Source: Pinirhizobacter sp036499745 (GTDB lineage Bacteria; Pseudomonadota; Gammaproteobacteria; Xanthomonadales; Rhodanobacteraceae). From it: a stretch of 64,000 bases of DNA. Position numbers and translations under genes: made by a program. Positions 34,142 to 40,955 of the stretch are shown one piece after another (the first letter of the stretch is position 1; the number at the start of each line of letters is the position of its first letter). The DNA lies in the NCBI RefSeq assembly GCF_036499745.1, contig NZ_DASYDG010000014.1, positions 1-64,000 on the forward strand. The letters run 5' to 3'. A model generated the notes under the pieces. It did not search any database. It was not told the origin of the DNA and saw only the letters and a program-made list of their open reading frames with translations.

Positions 34142-35167
34142 TCAGGGCGCTGCCTGCAAGGCGTGGTAAACCGTTTTTCCAATATCCGCGAACAGGGCAT
34201 CGCGCTGCGCGCTGGTAGCGGGTGAGTCGCGCAGGAATGCAGCCACCAGCACGCGGCGGCCGTCGGGGAAGGTGATGATGCCCATGTCGTTCTGGGCGCC
34301 CGTGCGTCCGTCAAAGGTACTGGAGGTGCCGGTCTTGTCGGCGAAGTCCGTGCCCTTGGGCAGGCCGGCGCGCATGCGATTGGGGATGACCTGGTTGCGC
34401 ATCAGCTTCAGCAGCTCGGTGGTGGACCTGGGGGTCAGCAGCTTGCCGTCGGCGAGCTTGCCGAGGAAATCCACCGCGGCTTCGGGCGTGGTGCGGTTGC
34501 GTGGATCGGCCAGGAATGCCGCGTAACCCCGGGCCAGGCGTGCATCTTCCTGGGCGTCGGTCTCGCCCTTGGGCGGTGAGGTTCCGGCAGGCAGCTGTCG
34601 GAAGATTTCGGCGATGCCGACTTCATCGATATCCACGCGCATACCCTGGATGCCGGCGGATTTCAGTTTCGCGGTGACTACCGCCGGCCCACCGATGAGG
34701 TTGATCAAGGCATTCACCGCCGTGTTGTCGCTCTGGCTTACCGAGCCCACCAGGAGATCATGCACGGTGAACCGGGTGCGGCCACCCTTTAATGCCGCGC
34801 CGACCGATGGCACGGCCGAGCCATTCTGAAAATCGGAGGGCGCCAGTGTTACTTCGTGGTCCAGTGTCAGTTTGCCCTGGTCGACCAGGTCGAGCACGGC
34901 TACGGCAACGGGCGCCTTGAAGGAACTCATCATGGCGAACGGCTCGGTGCCTCGGACGCTCCAGTGCTTGCCACTGCCGACATCGACGACGGTGATGCCG
35001 ATCAGGCCTGGCTGGGCTTTCGCGGCCAATCCATCGAGCGCGTGCTGCAGGTCGGCATGTGCCGGGCTTGATGCCGCTGTTGCTGCGATGGCCTGGGGAG
35101 GAAGGATGGTTGCGCCGATAGCGAGTGCTGAGATGGCAACGGCGAGCAGCCTGGGACGAAAGGACAT
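34142..35167 (-). CDS. Class A beta-lactamase-like serine hydrolase
   Basis: A 341-residue exported class A enzyme. The signal peptide is about residues 1-33 of MSFRPRLLAV. The serine motif SxxK is SSFK, the SDN loop is VSQSDNTAV and the KTG triad is DKTGTS. A glutamate falls 36 residues after the SDN serine (VDIDEVG), the Glu166 spacing, but the position of the usual Asn170 reads Ala. Overall it fits the class A fold with a divergent omega loop. Start at 35167 has GGAG 9 bp upstream; ATG at 35182 is an alternative. No ampR-like regulator adjoins it. Confidence 0.88.
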   Translation of the reverse strand: MSFRPRLLAVAISALAIGATILPPQAIAATAASSPAHADLQHALDGLAAKAQPGLIGITVVDVGSGKHWSVRGTEPFAMMSSFKAPVAVAVLDLVDQGKLTLDHEVTLAPSDFQNGSAVPSVGAALKGGRTRFTVHDLLVGSVSQSDNTAVNALINLIGGPAVVTAKLKSAGIQGMRVDIDEVGIAEIFRQLPAGTSPPKGETDAQEDARLARGYAAFLADPRNRTTPEAAVDFLGKLADGKLLTPRSTTELLKLMRNQVIPNRMRAGLPKGTDFADKTGTSSTFDGRTGAQNDMGIITFPDGRRVLVAAFLRDSPATSAQRDALFADIGKTVYHALQAAP

Positions 35168-35339
35168 GCGGTGGAACTCCATGTAGGGCGAACGTCGGGA
35201 ACGGCACAATAATGCGGTTCCGGGTAAGGATGCTTACAGGAAGTGACGATTTGCGGAACGACCTGGGCCGTTATCGGGGCATCTTCCGAGAATGTTTCCA
35301 TCCGTCCTGCCGGGGTTCGATGCCGCTATCAGGTGAGGC

Positions 35340-36674
35340 TCAGGAACTCACTTCATCCGCCTGCCGCTGCTCACGCGCGCTGGGAGAGTCAACCGGCGGC
35401 GGGGGTGCACGAAGATCGTTCATCACGTAGCGCAGGCGCATGCCCTGGCGCCACACCCGCAGCCCCCGATAGGCGAAGAGGTACTTAAGGCCGATCGCCG
35501 CCGCCGCGATGCCGGCGACGGCGGCGATACCCAGCGACCAACGCGGACCCATGGTGTCGGCTACCCAGCCGACGATCGGCGCGCCGATCGGCGTGGTGCC
35601 CATGGCGATGGCAAGCAGGATGGCCATCACCCGGCCGCGCATCGCAGGCTCGGTGGATAATTGCACGGTGGCGTTGGTGGTGGTGGTGAAGGTTTGCGCG
35701 GCCACGCCGATCACCACCAGGGTGATCCCGAACAGGATGTAGTTGGGCATCAATGCAGCGGCCAGGCACGCCACGCCGAACACTGCCGCGCCCACGAACA
35801 GCAGCGCGATGTGCGGCTTGTCGCGGCCTGCGGCAAGGAAGGCACCGGCGACCGAGCCCAGTGCCATCACCGACGAAAGCACACCGAATTCACCCGCGCC
35901 GGCATGGAACACGGTGAGCGACATGGTGGAGATGAAGATCGGGAAATTCAGGCCGAACGTACCGATCAGGAACAGCATGGTGAGCGCGGCACGAAGGTCG
36001 GGGCGTTTCCAGACATAGCCGAAGCCCTCCAGCAAACTGCCTGGTGAACGCGCGGGACGCTCGCGCACGTGCAACTCCGCCGTGCGGATACGCATCAGCG
36101 ACACGATCACTGCGGCGAAACTGAGCGCGTTGAGCAGGAATACCCAACCGGTGCCGATGCCGGCGATCAGCGAGCCGGCCACCGCTGGGCCGATCATGCG
36201 CCCGGCGTTGAACGACATGGAGTTCAGCGCCACCGCATTGGGCAATTCGCCCTCGGTGACAAGGTCGGAAACGAATGTCTGCCGTGCGGGTGAATCAAAC
36301 GCGGTAACGCAACCCAGTGCCAGGGCGAAGGCGTACACATGCCACAGCGCCACCACGCCTGTCACGGTGAGCAGGCCAAGCCCAAGTGCCAGCAGGCCCA
36401 TCATCGCCTGCGTAGCGAACAGCAGCTTTCGGCGGTCCATGTGATCGGCGGCGAAGCCGGTGAGCGGCAGTAACACCATCTGTGGACCGAACTGAAGGGC
36501 CATCACGATGCCCACGGCGGTGGCATTGCGATGGGTAAGTTCCGCCAGCACGATCCAGTCTTGCGCGGTGCGCTGCATCCAGGTGCCCACGTTGGACACC
36601 AATGCGCCCGAAGCCCACGTACGGTAGTTGTAGCCGGCCAGCGAACGGAAGTTGCCCTTGGCGAAGCGGGGCAT
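35340..36674 (-). CDS. MFS drug/siderophore exporter (DHA3, EntS-like)
   Basis: A 444-residue permease with 12 predicted helices. The N-terminus NYRTWASGALVSNVGTWMQR and the GFAADHMDRRKLLF loop are typical of the EntS/DHA3 branch, which exports siderophores or drugs. It starts 3 bp after the marR stop, so marR-MFS is one operon, most likely a self-regulated efflux unit induced by a toxic ligand. The 35-kb operator palindrome precedes marR. Confidence 0.88.
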   Translation of the reverse strand: MPRFAKGNFRSLAGYNYRTWASGALVSNVGTWMQRTAQDWIVLAELTHRNATAVGIVMALQFGPQMVLLPLTGFAADHMDRRKLLFATQAMMGLLALGLGLLTVTGVVALWHVYAFALALGCVTAFDSPARQTFVSDLVTEGELPNAVALNSMSFNAGRMIGPAVAGSLIAGIGTGWVFLLNALSFAAVIVSLMRIRTAELHVRERPARSPGSLLEGFGYVWKRPDLRAALTMLFLIGTFGLNFPIFISTMSLTVFHAGAGEFGVLSSVMALGSVAGAFLAAGRDKPHIALLFVGAAVFGVACLAAALMPNYILFGITLVVIGVAAQTFTTTTNATVQLSTEPAMRGRVMAILLAIAMGTTPIGAPIVGWVADTMGPRWSLGIAAVAGIAAAAIGLKYLFAYRGLRVWRQGMRLRYVMNDLRAPPPPVDSPSAREQRQADEVSS

Positions 36675-36677
36675 GAC

Positions 36678-37130
36678 TCAGGAACCGCCGGCCAGCCGCT
36701 TGAGGATCGCGGTAGCCTGTTCGATGGTTTCGTAGTCGGCGGGCGTGAACTGCGCCTGGATACTTCGGAACAGCCAGTCTGCGCGCCTGGCGCGGCTATC
36801 GGTAAGAAGCTTGCGGCAGGCGGGAGTAAGGTTAAGCAATGTGCGGCGCCCGTCGGCGGGATCCGGCTGGCCGATCACCAGGCCGGCGTCCTGTAGCAAG
36901 GCCACCGTAGCGCCCATCGATTGCGGCCGCACGCCTTCGGCGCGGGCGAGGTCCGAGACGCCCGCCGGGCCATCGCGTTCTATCCGCGTAAGCACGGCTA
37001 CCTGTGGCCAGGTGAGCTCATCCGTAGTAAGGCCTTGCTCGCGCATGCGCCGGCTGAGCTGTCCGATGGCAAAGCGCAGTTCCGAGGCCATGGCCTGGGC
37101 ACGCGTGGTGTCGCGCGGGTTATTCGACAT
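36678..37130 (-). CDS. MarR-family transcriptional regulator
   Basis: A 150-residue winged-helix regulator. The DNA-binding core reads VAVLTRIERDGPAGVSDLAR, RPQSMGATVALLQDAGLV and the wing DPADGRRTLLNLT. MarR dimers repress by binding palindromes and let go when a phenolic or drug ligand binds. A long inverted repeat lies 17 bp upstream of its start (37147-37180), and the MFS exporter follows in the same operon, so autoregulation is likely. Confidence 0.92.
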   Translation of the reverse strand: MSNNPRDTTRAQAMASELRFAIGQLSRRMREQGLTTDELTWPQVAVLTRIERDGPAGVSDLARAEGVRPQSMGATVALLQDAGLVIGQPDPADGRRTLLNLTPACRKLLTDSRARRADWLFRSIQAQFTPADYETIEQATAILKRLAGGS

Positions 37131-37146
37131 GCGGAGAGTTTAACAA

Positions 37147-37180
37147 ATAGGAAGCCTAACTGTAAAGGTAGACTTCCTAT
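37147..37180. promoter_or_regulatory. MarR operator, 34-bp imperfect palindrome
   Basis: ATAGGAAG at 37147 and CTTCCTAT at 37173 are perfect inverted arms; the inner bases continue the symmetry (CTAxCT against AGxTAG). The site lies 17 bp before the marR start and 14 bp from the end of the peptidase gene, where the marR-MFS promoter must be. It is A+T-rich compared with the surroundings. Confidence 0.75.
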
Positions 37181-37193
37181 ATGCGAGCGTCGG

Positions 37194-38375
37194 TTACGGC
37201 GAGAAATTGATCACCGTGTCGCTCAACGGCATCTGGTCGTGGCGCATGGATCCATCCGTCGGTTTCCACGGATCGCCCTGGCCGAACATCTGGCCCTCGG
37301 TTTCCGTGCCTTCGTAGCGAAACGTGTCGAACACGAACGGCATGCCTTCGGAGCCTTCGAAGGTGGGGCGGTTGGCAAGCTGGAAATGCAGGTGCGGCGC
37401 TGCGGAATTGCCGGACTGGCCCAGCCGGCCTATCACCTGGCCGCGCTTGACATGATCGCCGGGCTTCACCAGCACGCTGCCTGGTTTCAGATGTGCGTAG
37501 CCGGCCCACGTGCCGGGTGCGACCTGCAGCACCACGTAATTGCCGAACAGACCATCGAGGGTAAGCGACGATGGTTCCGGTTGGGCCTGCAAGGGGGCGT
37601 GGTCGGGCTCGGAATGACGGGTGGCCGTGACCACGCCATCGGCGACGGCCAGTACTTCGGTGCCATAGCCGTACCAGTCGGCGTGTGTGGTATGCGAGAA
37701 GTCCTTCACATTGTCACGCATGGCGTGGCCGCGCGCGTCCACACCGACGAGGTCGAGCGCGTATCGCTGGGGAATCGTCATATCGCCGTTGGCTACCACG
37801 ATGCTTCCCCAATGGTGGGAATGGGCATTGCCCGGTCCCTCATGGGCAACCCATCGTCCGCTCTTCAACGGCGGCCCCAGGCGCATCGGCGGCGCAGGCG
37901 ATACATCCACCCGAACGCCGTCGAGCAAGGCGACCTTGCCGCCCATATCGAAGTGCATGGTGTGGCGCAGCACGCGGGGCTGTACGCCGGCGCGTGGGCT
38001 AAGGAACACATAGATGGTGGCTTGCTTGCCCGGTTCGATCCGGAGCGGCTGGCCTTCCTTCGGGGTGGGCCTGGCCATGCTGGCGATGTCGGTTGCCGAC
38101 CAGTGGGCGAGCGACGCATCGGAGCCGTCGGCCTTCACGTCCAGATCGAGCGCGGTCAGCGGGCCGGTGTCGCCGTAGTAATTGGTGATGTGGATTTCAT
38201 ACGCGAGGTGCTGGAGGCCATCGGTGCCCATCACCAGTGTCGGGCTGAAAGGTACACGTGCTTCCACGGGCGCCTGGGCCACGGCGGGCGCAGGTTTCTC
38301 CGCCGCCATGGCGAGGCACGCCGGGCTTAACATGATCACCAGGTACGCGGCTTTCGCCGTCCATTTGCACGACAT
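37194..38375 (-). CDS. Secreted M23-family metallopeptidase
   Basis: A 393-residue exported protein. The signal peptide is AAYLVIMLSPACLAMA. Residues 40-215 form a beta-rich domain. The C-terminal LytM/M23 domain (about 240-370) has the first zinc ligands in THADWYGYG, a GNYVVLQV strand and the HxH motif in SAAPHLHFQL. M23 enzymes cut peptidoglycan cross-links or act as endopeptidases. Start at 38375 has AGGGGG upstream; the frame is open for 80 codons further without a signal sequence. It is convergent to nothing; marR lies downstream on the same strand. Confidence 0.88.
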   Translation of the reverse strand: MSCKWTAKAAYLVIMLSPACLAMAAEKPAPAVAQAPVEARVPFSPTLVMGTDGLQHLAYEIHITNYYGDTGPLTALDLDVKADGSDASLAHWSATDIASMARPTPKEGQPLRIEPGKQATIYVFLSPRAGVQPRVLRHTMHFDMGGKVALLDGVRVDVSPAPPMRLGPPLKSGRWVAHEGPGNAHSHHWGSIVVANGDMTIPQRYALDLVGVDARGHAMRDNVKDFSHTTHADWYGYGTEVLAVADGVVTATRHSEPDHAPLQAQPEPSSLTLDGLFGNYVVLQVAPGTWAGYAHLKPGSVLVKPGDHVKRGQVIGRLGQSGNSAAPHLHFQLANRPTFEGSEGMPFVFDTFRYEGTETEGQMFGQGDPWKPTDGSMRHDQMPLSDTVINFSP

Positions 38376-38475
38376 GCAACCCCCTTTGTCCAGCACGCCG
38401 GCCGGTCGGCCAGGCATCTGCTGGCGATGAGTGTCGCATGCCGGCAGCCGCCGGCACGGTGGAATGGATCGTCTC

Positions 38476-38955
38476 TCAGGCCTGGTCGTGGCTGTAGACG
38501 ATGAAGCCTTGGAACTTGGCGACCTTGTCGTAAAGGTGCCGGGCGTCGGTGTTGTTTTCCTGGGTCTGCCAGTAAACGCGCGGAACACCCGCATCGGCAG
38601 CGCGCTGGTATACACCGTCGATCAACGCCCGGGCCACACCGCGGCCGCGCGCCATCGGGACGGTGAAGAGGTCGTGCAGGTAGCACACCAGTGCCATGCG
38701 CGTGGTGCTGCGATGGAAGAGATAGTGCGTGAACCCCACCAGGCTCCCCTCGGCTTCGGCCACCAGTGCGTACATCGGCTCGCTGTCGTCGAAGAAGCGG
38801 TTCCAGGTAGCTTCGGTGATGGCTTCAGGCAGGGCGGCGGAGCCGGACCGTCCGTAGAACGCGTTATAGCCGTCCCATAGCGGGCGCCATCGTGCTTCGT
38901 CGGCAGGTACCACGGCACGTACCTTGATGCCGCTTGCGATGGGGGTATCGGCCAC
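38476..38955 (-). CDS. GNAT-family N-acetyltransferase
   Basis: A 159-residue acetyltransferase. The acetyl-CoA binding motif is LFTVPMARGRGVARALID and the C-terminal VYWQTQENNTDARHLYDKVA is typical of the family members that acylate amines or small molecules. Substrate unknown. It lies 100 bp upstream of the M23 gene on the same strand and could be co-transcribed with it. Confidence 0.88.
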   Translation of the reverse strand: MADTPIASGIKVRAVVPADEARWRPLWDGYNAFYGRSGSAALPEAITEATWNRFFDDSEPMYALVAEAEGSLVGFTHYLFHRSTTRMALVCYLHDLFTVPMARGRGVARALIDGVYQRAADAGVPRVYWQTQENNTDARHLYDKVAKFQGFIVYSHDQA

Positions 38956-39067
38956 GACGAACTCCGGACATTGACGGTCGGCCGATCATTGATCCGTTCT
39001 ATCTAACCGGCAATAGCCAGTTCGTCACATACGGGCCACGCCAATAATGAGATGGGCGGCGCGGGTA

Positions 39068-39193
39068 TCAGTTCATGGGAGCGGCGCGACGACGGCCGCG
39101 CGAAACAAACCGACGTGAACGGGCAGTGGCTAGGGGCTTGTAGACGCGGAAGGACGTGGGGCGGGGTGCCGGGCTGGTCTTTTCGGTCATCAT
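39068..39193 (-). CDS. Small basic ORF, 41 residues (tentative)
   Basis: An open frame starting MMTEKTSPAPRPTSFRVYKP and ending in an Arg-rich tail, with AGGGAG 8 bp before the ATG. Very basic (many Arg, Lys). I recognise no family. It lies in the otherwise empty 38956-39547 stretch together with the next small ORF on the same strand. Only the ribosome site and codon-like composition support it. The remaining bases of that stretch show a 6-bp hairpin (39425-39439) and nothing else I can name. Confidence 0.35.
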   Translation of the reverse strand: MMTEKTSPAPRPTSFRVYKPLATARSRRFVSRGRRRAAPMN

Positions 39194-39270
39194 GGCGTGG
39201 GCTCCCTGGTGCTGCGAAAGGCGCCGATCGCGCCCCCTCGATCACTATGTCGGGAGATCGATGGAATTCT

Positions 39271-39408
39271 TTAGTGCGCTCTGGCAGCGCCTGCCGGGTC
39301 AGAGGGATCGCGGTCAGGCTCGTGCTCGGACGGGTCCGGCGACGTGCCACGATGGGGGTGTGGAGGCCCCTGGTCCGGGTCGACGGGAATATCCGGTTCG
39401 CGATGCAT
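39271..39408 (-). CDS. Small Pro/Asp-rich ORF, 45 residues (tentative)
   Basis: An open frame reading MHREPDIPVDPDQGPPHPH and continuing with alternating Pro, Asp, Glu and His to the stop. GGAGGG stands 5 bp before the ATG, one of the best ribosome sites in this stretch. The low-complexity acidic composition is like the short disordered proteins often annotated as hypothetical in this bacterial group. No function can be given. The 41-residue ORF follows 77 bp downstream. Confidence 0.45.
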   Translation of the reverse strand: MHREPDIPVDPDQGPPHPHRGTSPDPSEHEPDRDPSDPAGAARAH

Positions 39409-39547
39409 GGCAACCCTCCGAAGGCCGGGTTAGACCCGGGATTTTTCCCGTCATGCAGGTGAAAGGAACGCCATGGCATCGTGATGATGTCCTCGACGCT
39501 CCGCCGGCCCCTTTGCTAGGATGCACAGGTACATGCAGGAATTTACG

Positions 39548-39958
39548 ATGATATCGAGCTTGCCGCTGCTGATCGTTGAGCCCGACAGCCGTGTCGCCGA
39601 GGGTGCCAGCCTTGCGCTGGAAGGCGAAGGCTACCGCGTGGTGACGGTGCAACGTGGCGGTCAGGCCCGCTTATTGTTTAACGCGATGCCCCAGCTTGCG
39701 GTTCTGGTCACCCATTGCGACCACCTTGAAGATGATGACGAGGGCGGTTTCCTGCACTGGGCCATTGCCCAGCGACCGGACCTGGCCATCGTGGCGCTGT
39801 GTACTCACGAAGGCGGCGACCTGGAATTGCCTGATTCGTGCATTCGCCTGGCCAAGCCCTTCGATCGCGACCAGCTATTGCAGGCGGTGGCCGAGTCCCG
39901 CCTTTGTGCGTTCAACCGCAAGACCGCCCGAGAGGGTTCAGACCAGCACGCCGCCTGA
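39548..39958 (+). CDS. Receiver-like protein without phospho-acceptor Asp
   Basis: A 136-residue stand-alone response-regulator receiver fold. The first strand and acidic site read LLIVEPDSR, and the conserved lysine is in RLAKPFDRDQLL. At the end of strand 3, where a phospho-acceptor Asp should stand, the sequence reads LAVLVTHCDH, so the acceptor position is Thr. It probably works as a phosphorylation-independent signalling or binding domain. The ATG at 39548 gives a typical receiver N-terminus; an ATG at 39521 is possible. No kinase gene is adjacent. Confidence 0.75.
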   Translation: MISSLPLLIVEPDSRVAEGASLALEGEGYRVVTVQRGGQARLLFNAMPQLAVLVTHCDHLEDDDEGGFLHWAIAQRPDLAIVALCTHEGGDLELPDSCIRLAKPFDRDQLLQAVAESRLCAFNRKTAREGSDQHAA

Positions 39959-39981
39959 ACGTCGCGGTCCGCGGGTAATGG

Positions 39982-40004
39982 AAGGCCGCCCAAGGGGCGG
40001 CCTT
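39982..40004. terminator. Hairpin after the receiver gene
   Basis: AAGGCCGCC / GGCGGCCTT, a 9-bp perfect stem, begins 24 bp after the receiver stop. The T-tract is weak (CGTCGTTG). It may serve both this gene and the convergent CsbD gene. A second hairpin (CTCCCC-GTGT-GGGGAG, 40023-40038) lies next to it. Confidence 0.6.
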
Positions 40005-40047
40005 CGTCGTTGTGGTGTGGTACTCCCCGTGTGGGGAGCTGAGGGAG

Positions 40048-40230
40048 TCAGTGCCGATCAGCGTCGCGAATGGCATCGTTCTGCTTGCCCACTTCCTTCT
40101 GGACCTTGCCGGCATTCTTCTCGATATTGCCGGCGGCCTGCTTGCCGACATTACCGGTGACCTTGCCCACGCCTTCCTTAACGGCGCCCTTGACCTCATG
40201 TTTCGTACCTTCAACGCGATTTTTGTCCAT
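40048..40230 (-). CDS. CsbD-family stress protein
   Basis: A 60-residue CsbD-like protein. MDKNRVEGTKHEVKGAVKEG and the repeated GKVTGN / GKQAAGN helix pattern are diagnostic. Members are small, hydrophilic and induced in general stress and stationary phase; molecular function is unclear. GGAGG stands 6 bp before the ATG at 40230, which decides against the longer frame to 40269. Confidence 0.85.
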   Translation of the reverse strand: MDKNRVEGTKHEVKGAVKEGVGKVTGNVGKQAAGNIEKNAGKVQKEVGKQNDAIRDADRH

Positions 40231-40475
40231 CGTATTCCTCCGTCCTGCGCGGCAGTGCAGGCTCACCATCTACGTTAGGCCCTGGCCGTTCAGGCTCGGG
40301 TGAATTTCACGGACGACATCGCTTGCAGTTTCGTCACGAACTTGAACGATGGTGCAGCTGGCGGGTAATCAGGAGAAAGCGTGTGAGCCGTCGCGCGACC
40401 CGGTCGTAACGCTGCCGCGACGGTGCGCCCCCTAGCGTCGCGATGCGGCCCCCACTTTGACCGCGCCGGAGTCTC

Positions 40476-40718
40476 ATGAATTCACAGCGCACCGTCCTGT
40501 ACGTTCCTTACAACGCATCTGCGCATGGCCAATGGACACTCCGCCGCGGATCGGCCCTGGTGGGGACCTATGCCACGCGTGCCGACGCCATGCGCCAGGC
40601 CCTGCAGATGGCAGCTGCCATTCGCAACCAGAAAGGGCTGGACGTGGAGTTGCGCGTGGAAGATGAAAGTGGCGTGTGGGCAACCGTGGACCAGGCGCCT
40701 GTCATCCATCCTTCTTGA
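40476..40718 (+). CDS. DUF2188 family small protein
   Basis: An 80-residue protein of the DUF2188 type; GQWTLRRGSALVGTYATRAD, then an AAAIRNQKGLDVELRVEDE stretch, match the family's two-strand plus helix pattern. No role is established. A strong terminator lies about 125 bp downstream, with unassigned sequence between. Confidence 0.8.
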   Translation: MNSQRTVLYVPYNASAHGQWTLRRGSALVGTYATRADAMRQALQMAAAIRNQKGLDVELRVEDESGVWATVDQAPVIHPS

Positions 40719-40843
40719 CGCCGAAAAAGTGTAGGTTCTCGCCTACATACACGGCAGGCAATCAATGCTTTCCTATAGGCACCCCGGCCATCGGCCCGTT
40801 TGAGCAACGGACGGCGGGCGGGGTATCTAGCCTTACCCCCTTA

Positions 40844-40876
40844 GCCGTCGCCGCCTCGTGCGGCGGCGGCATTTTT
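40844..40876 (+). terminator. Strong rho-independent terminator
   Basis: GCCGTCGCCGC (40844-40854), loop CTCGT, GCGGCGGCGGC (40860-40870), then ATTTTT: an 11-bp stem with one G-T pair. It ends transcription from the DUF2188 gene or from an unannotated RNA in 40719-40843. A second hairpin (GGGGTA / TACCCC, 40820-40839) stands directly before it. Confidence 0.85.
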
Positions 40877-40955
40877 ATGGCTCCTGACCTTGCAGTCGCA
40901 GCCGGTGAGACAACGCTGCCTTACACATGCGCTGTCATCCAAGGGGCCGGGCCGC

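Noticed and set aside
36921..38330. 469-codon plus-strand frame opposite marR and the M23 peptidase
   Set aside because: Shadow; would require the peptidase and regulator to be non-coding.
39425..39446. CCGGGT-TAG-ACCCGG hairpin followed by ATTTTT
   Set aside because: Looks like a terminator but no plus-strand gene ends before it; on the other strand it lies in the leader of a small ORF.
39003..39479. Long frames on both strands in the 39.0-39.5 kb stretch
   Set aside because: Low-complexity translations without domains; the two shorter frames with ribosome sites are better supported.
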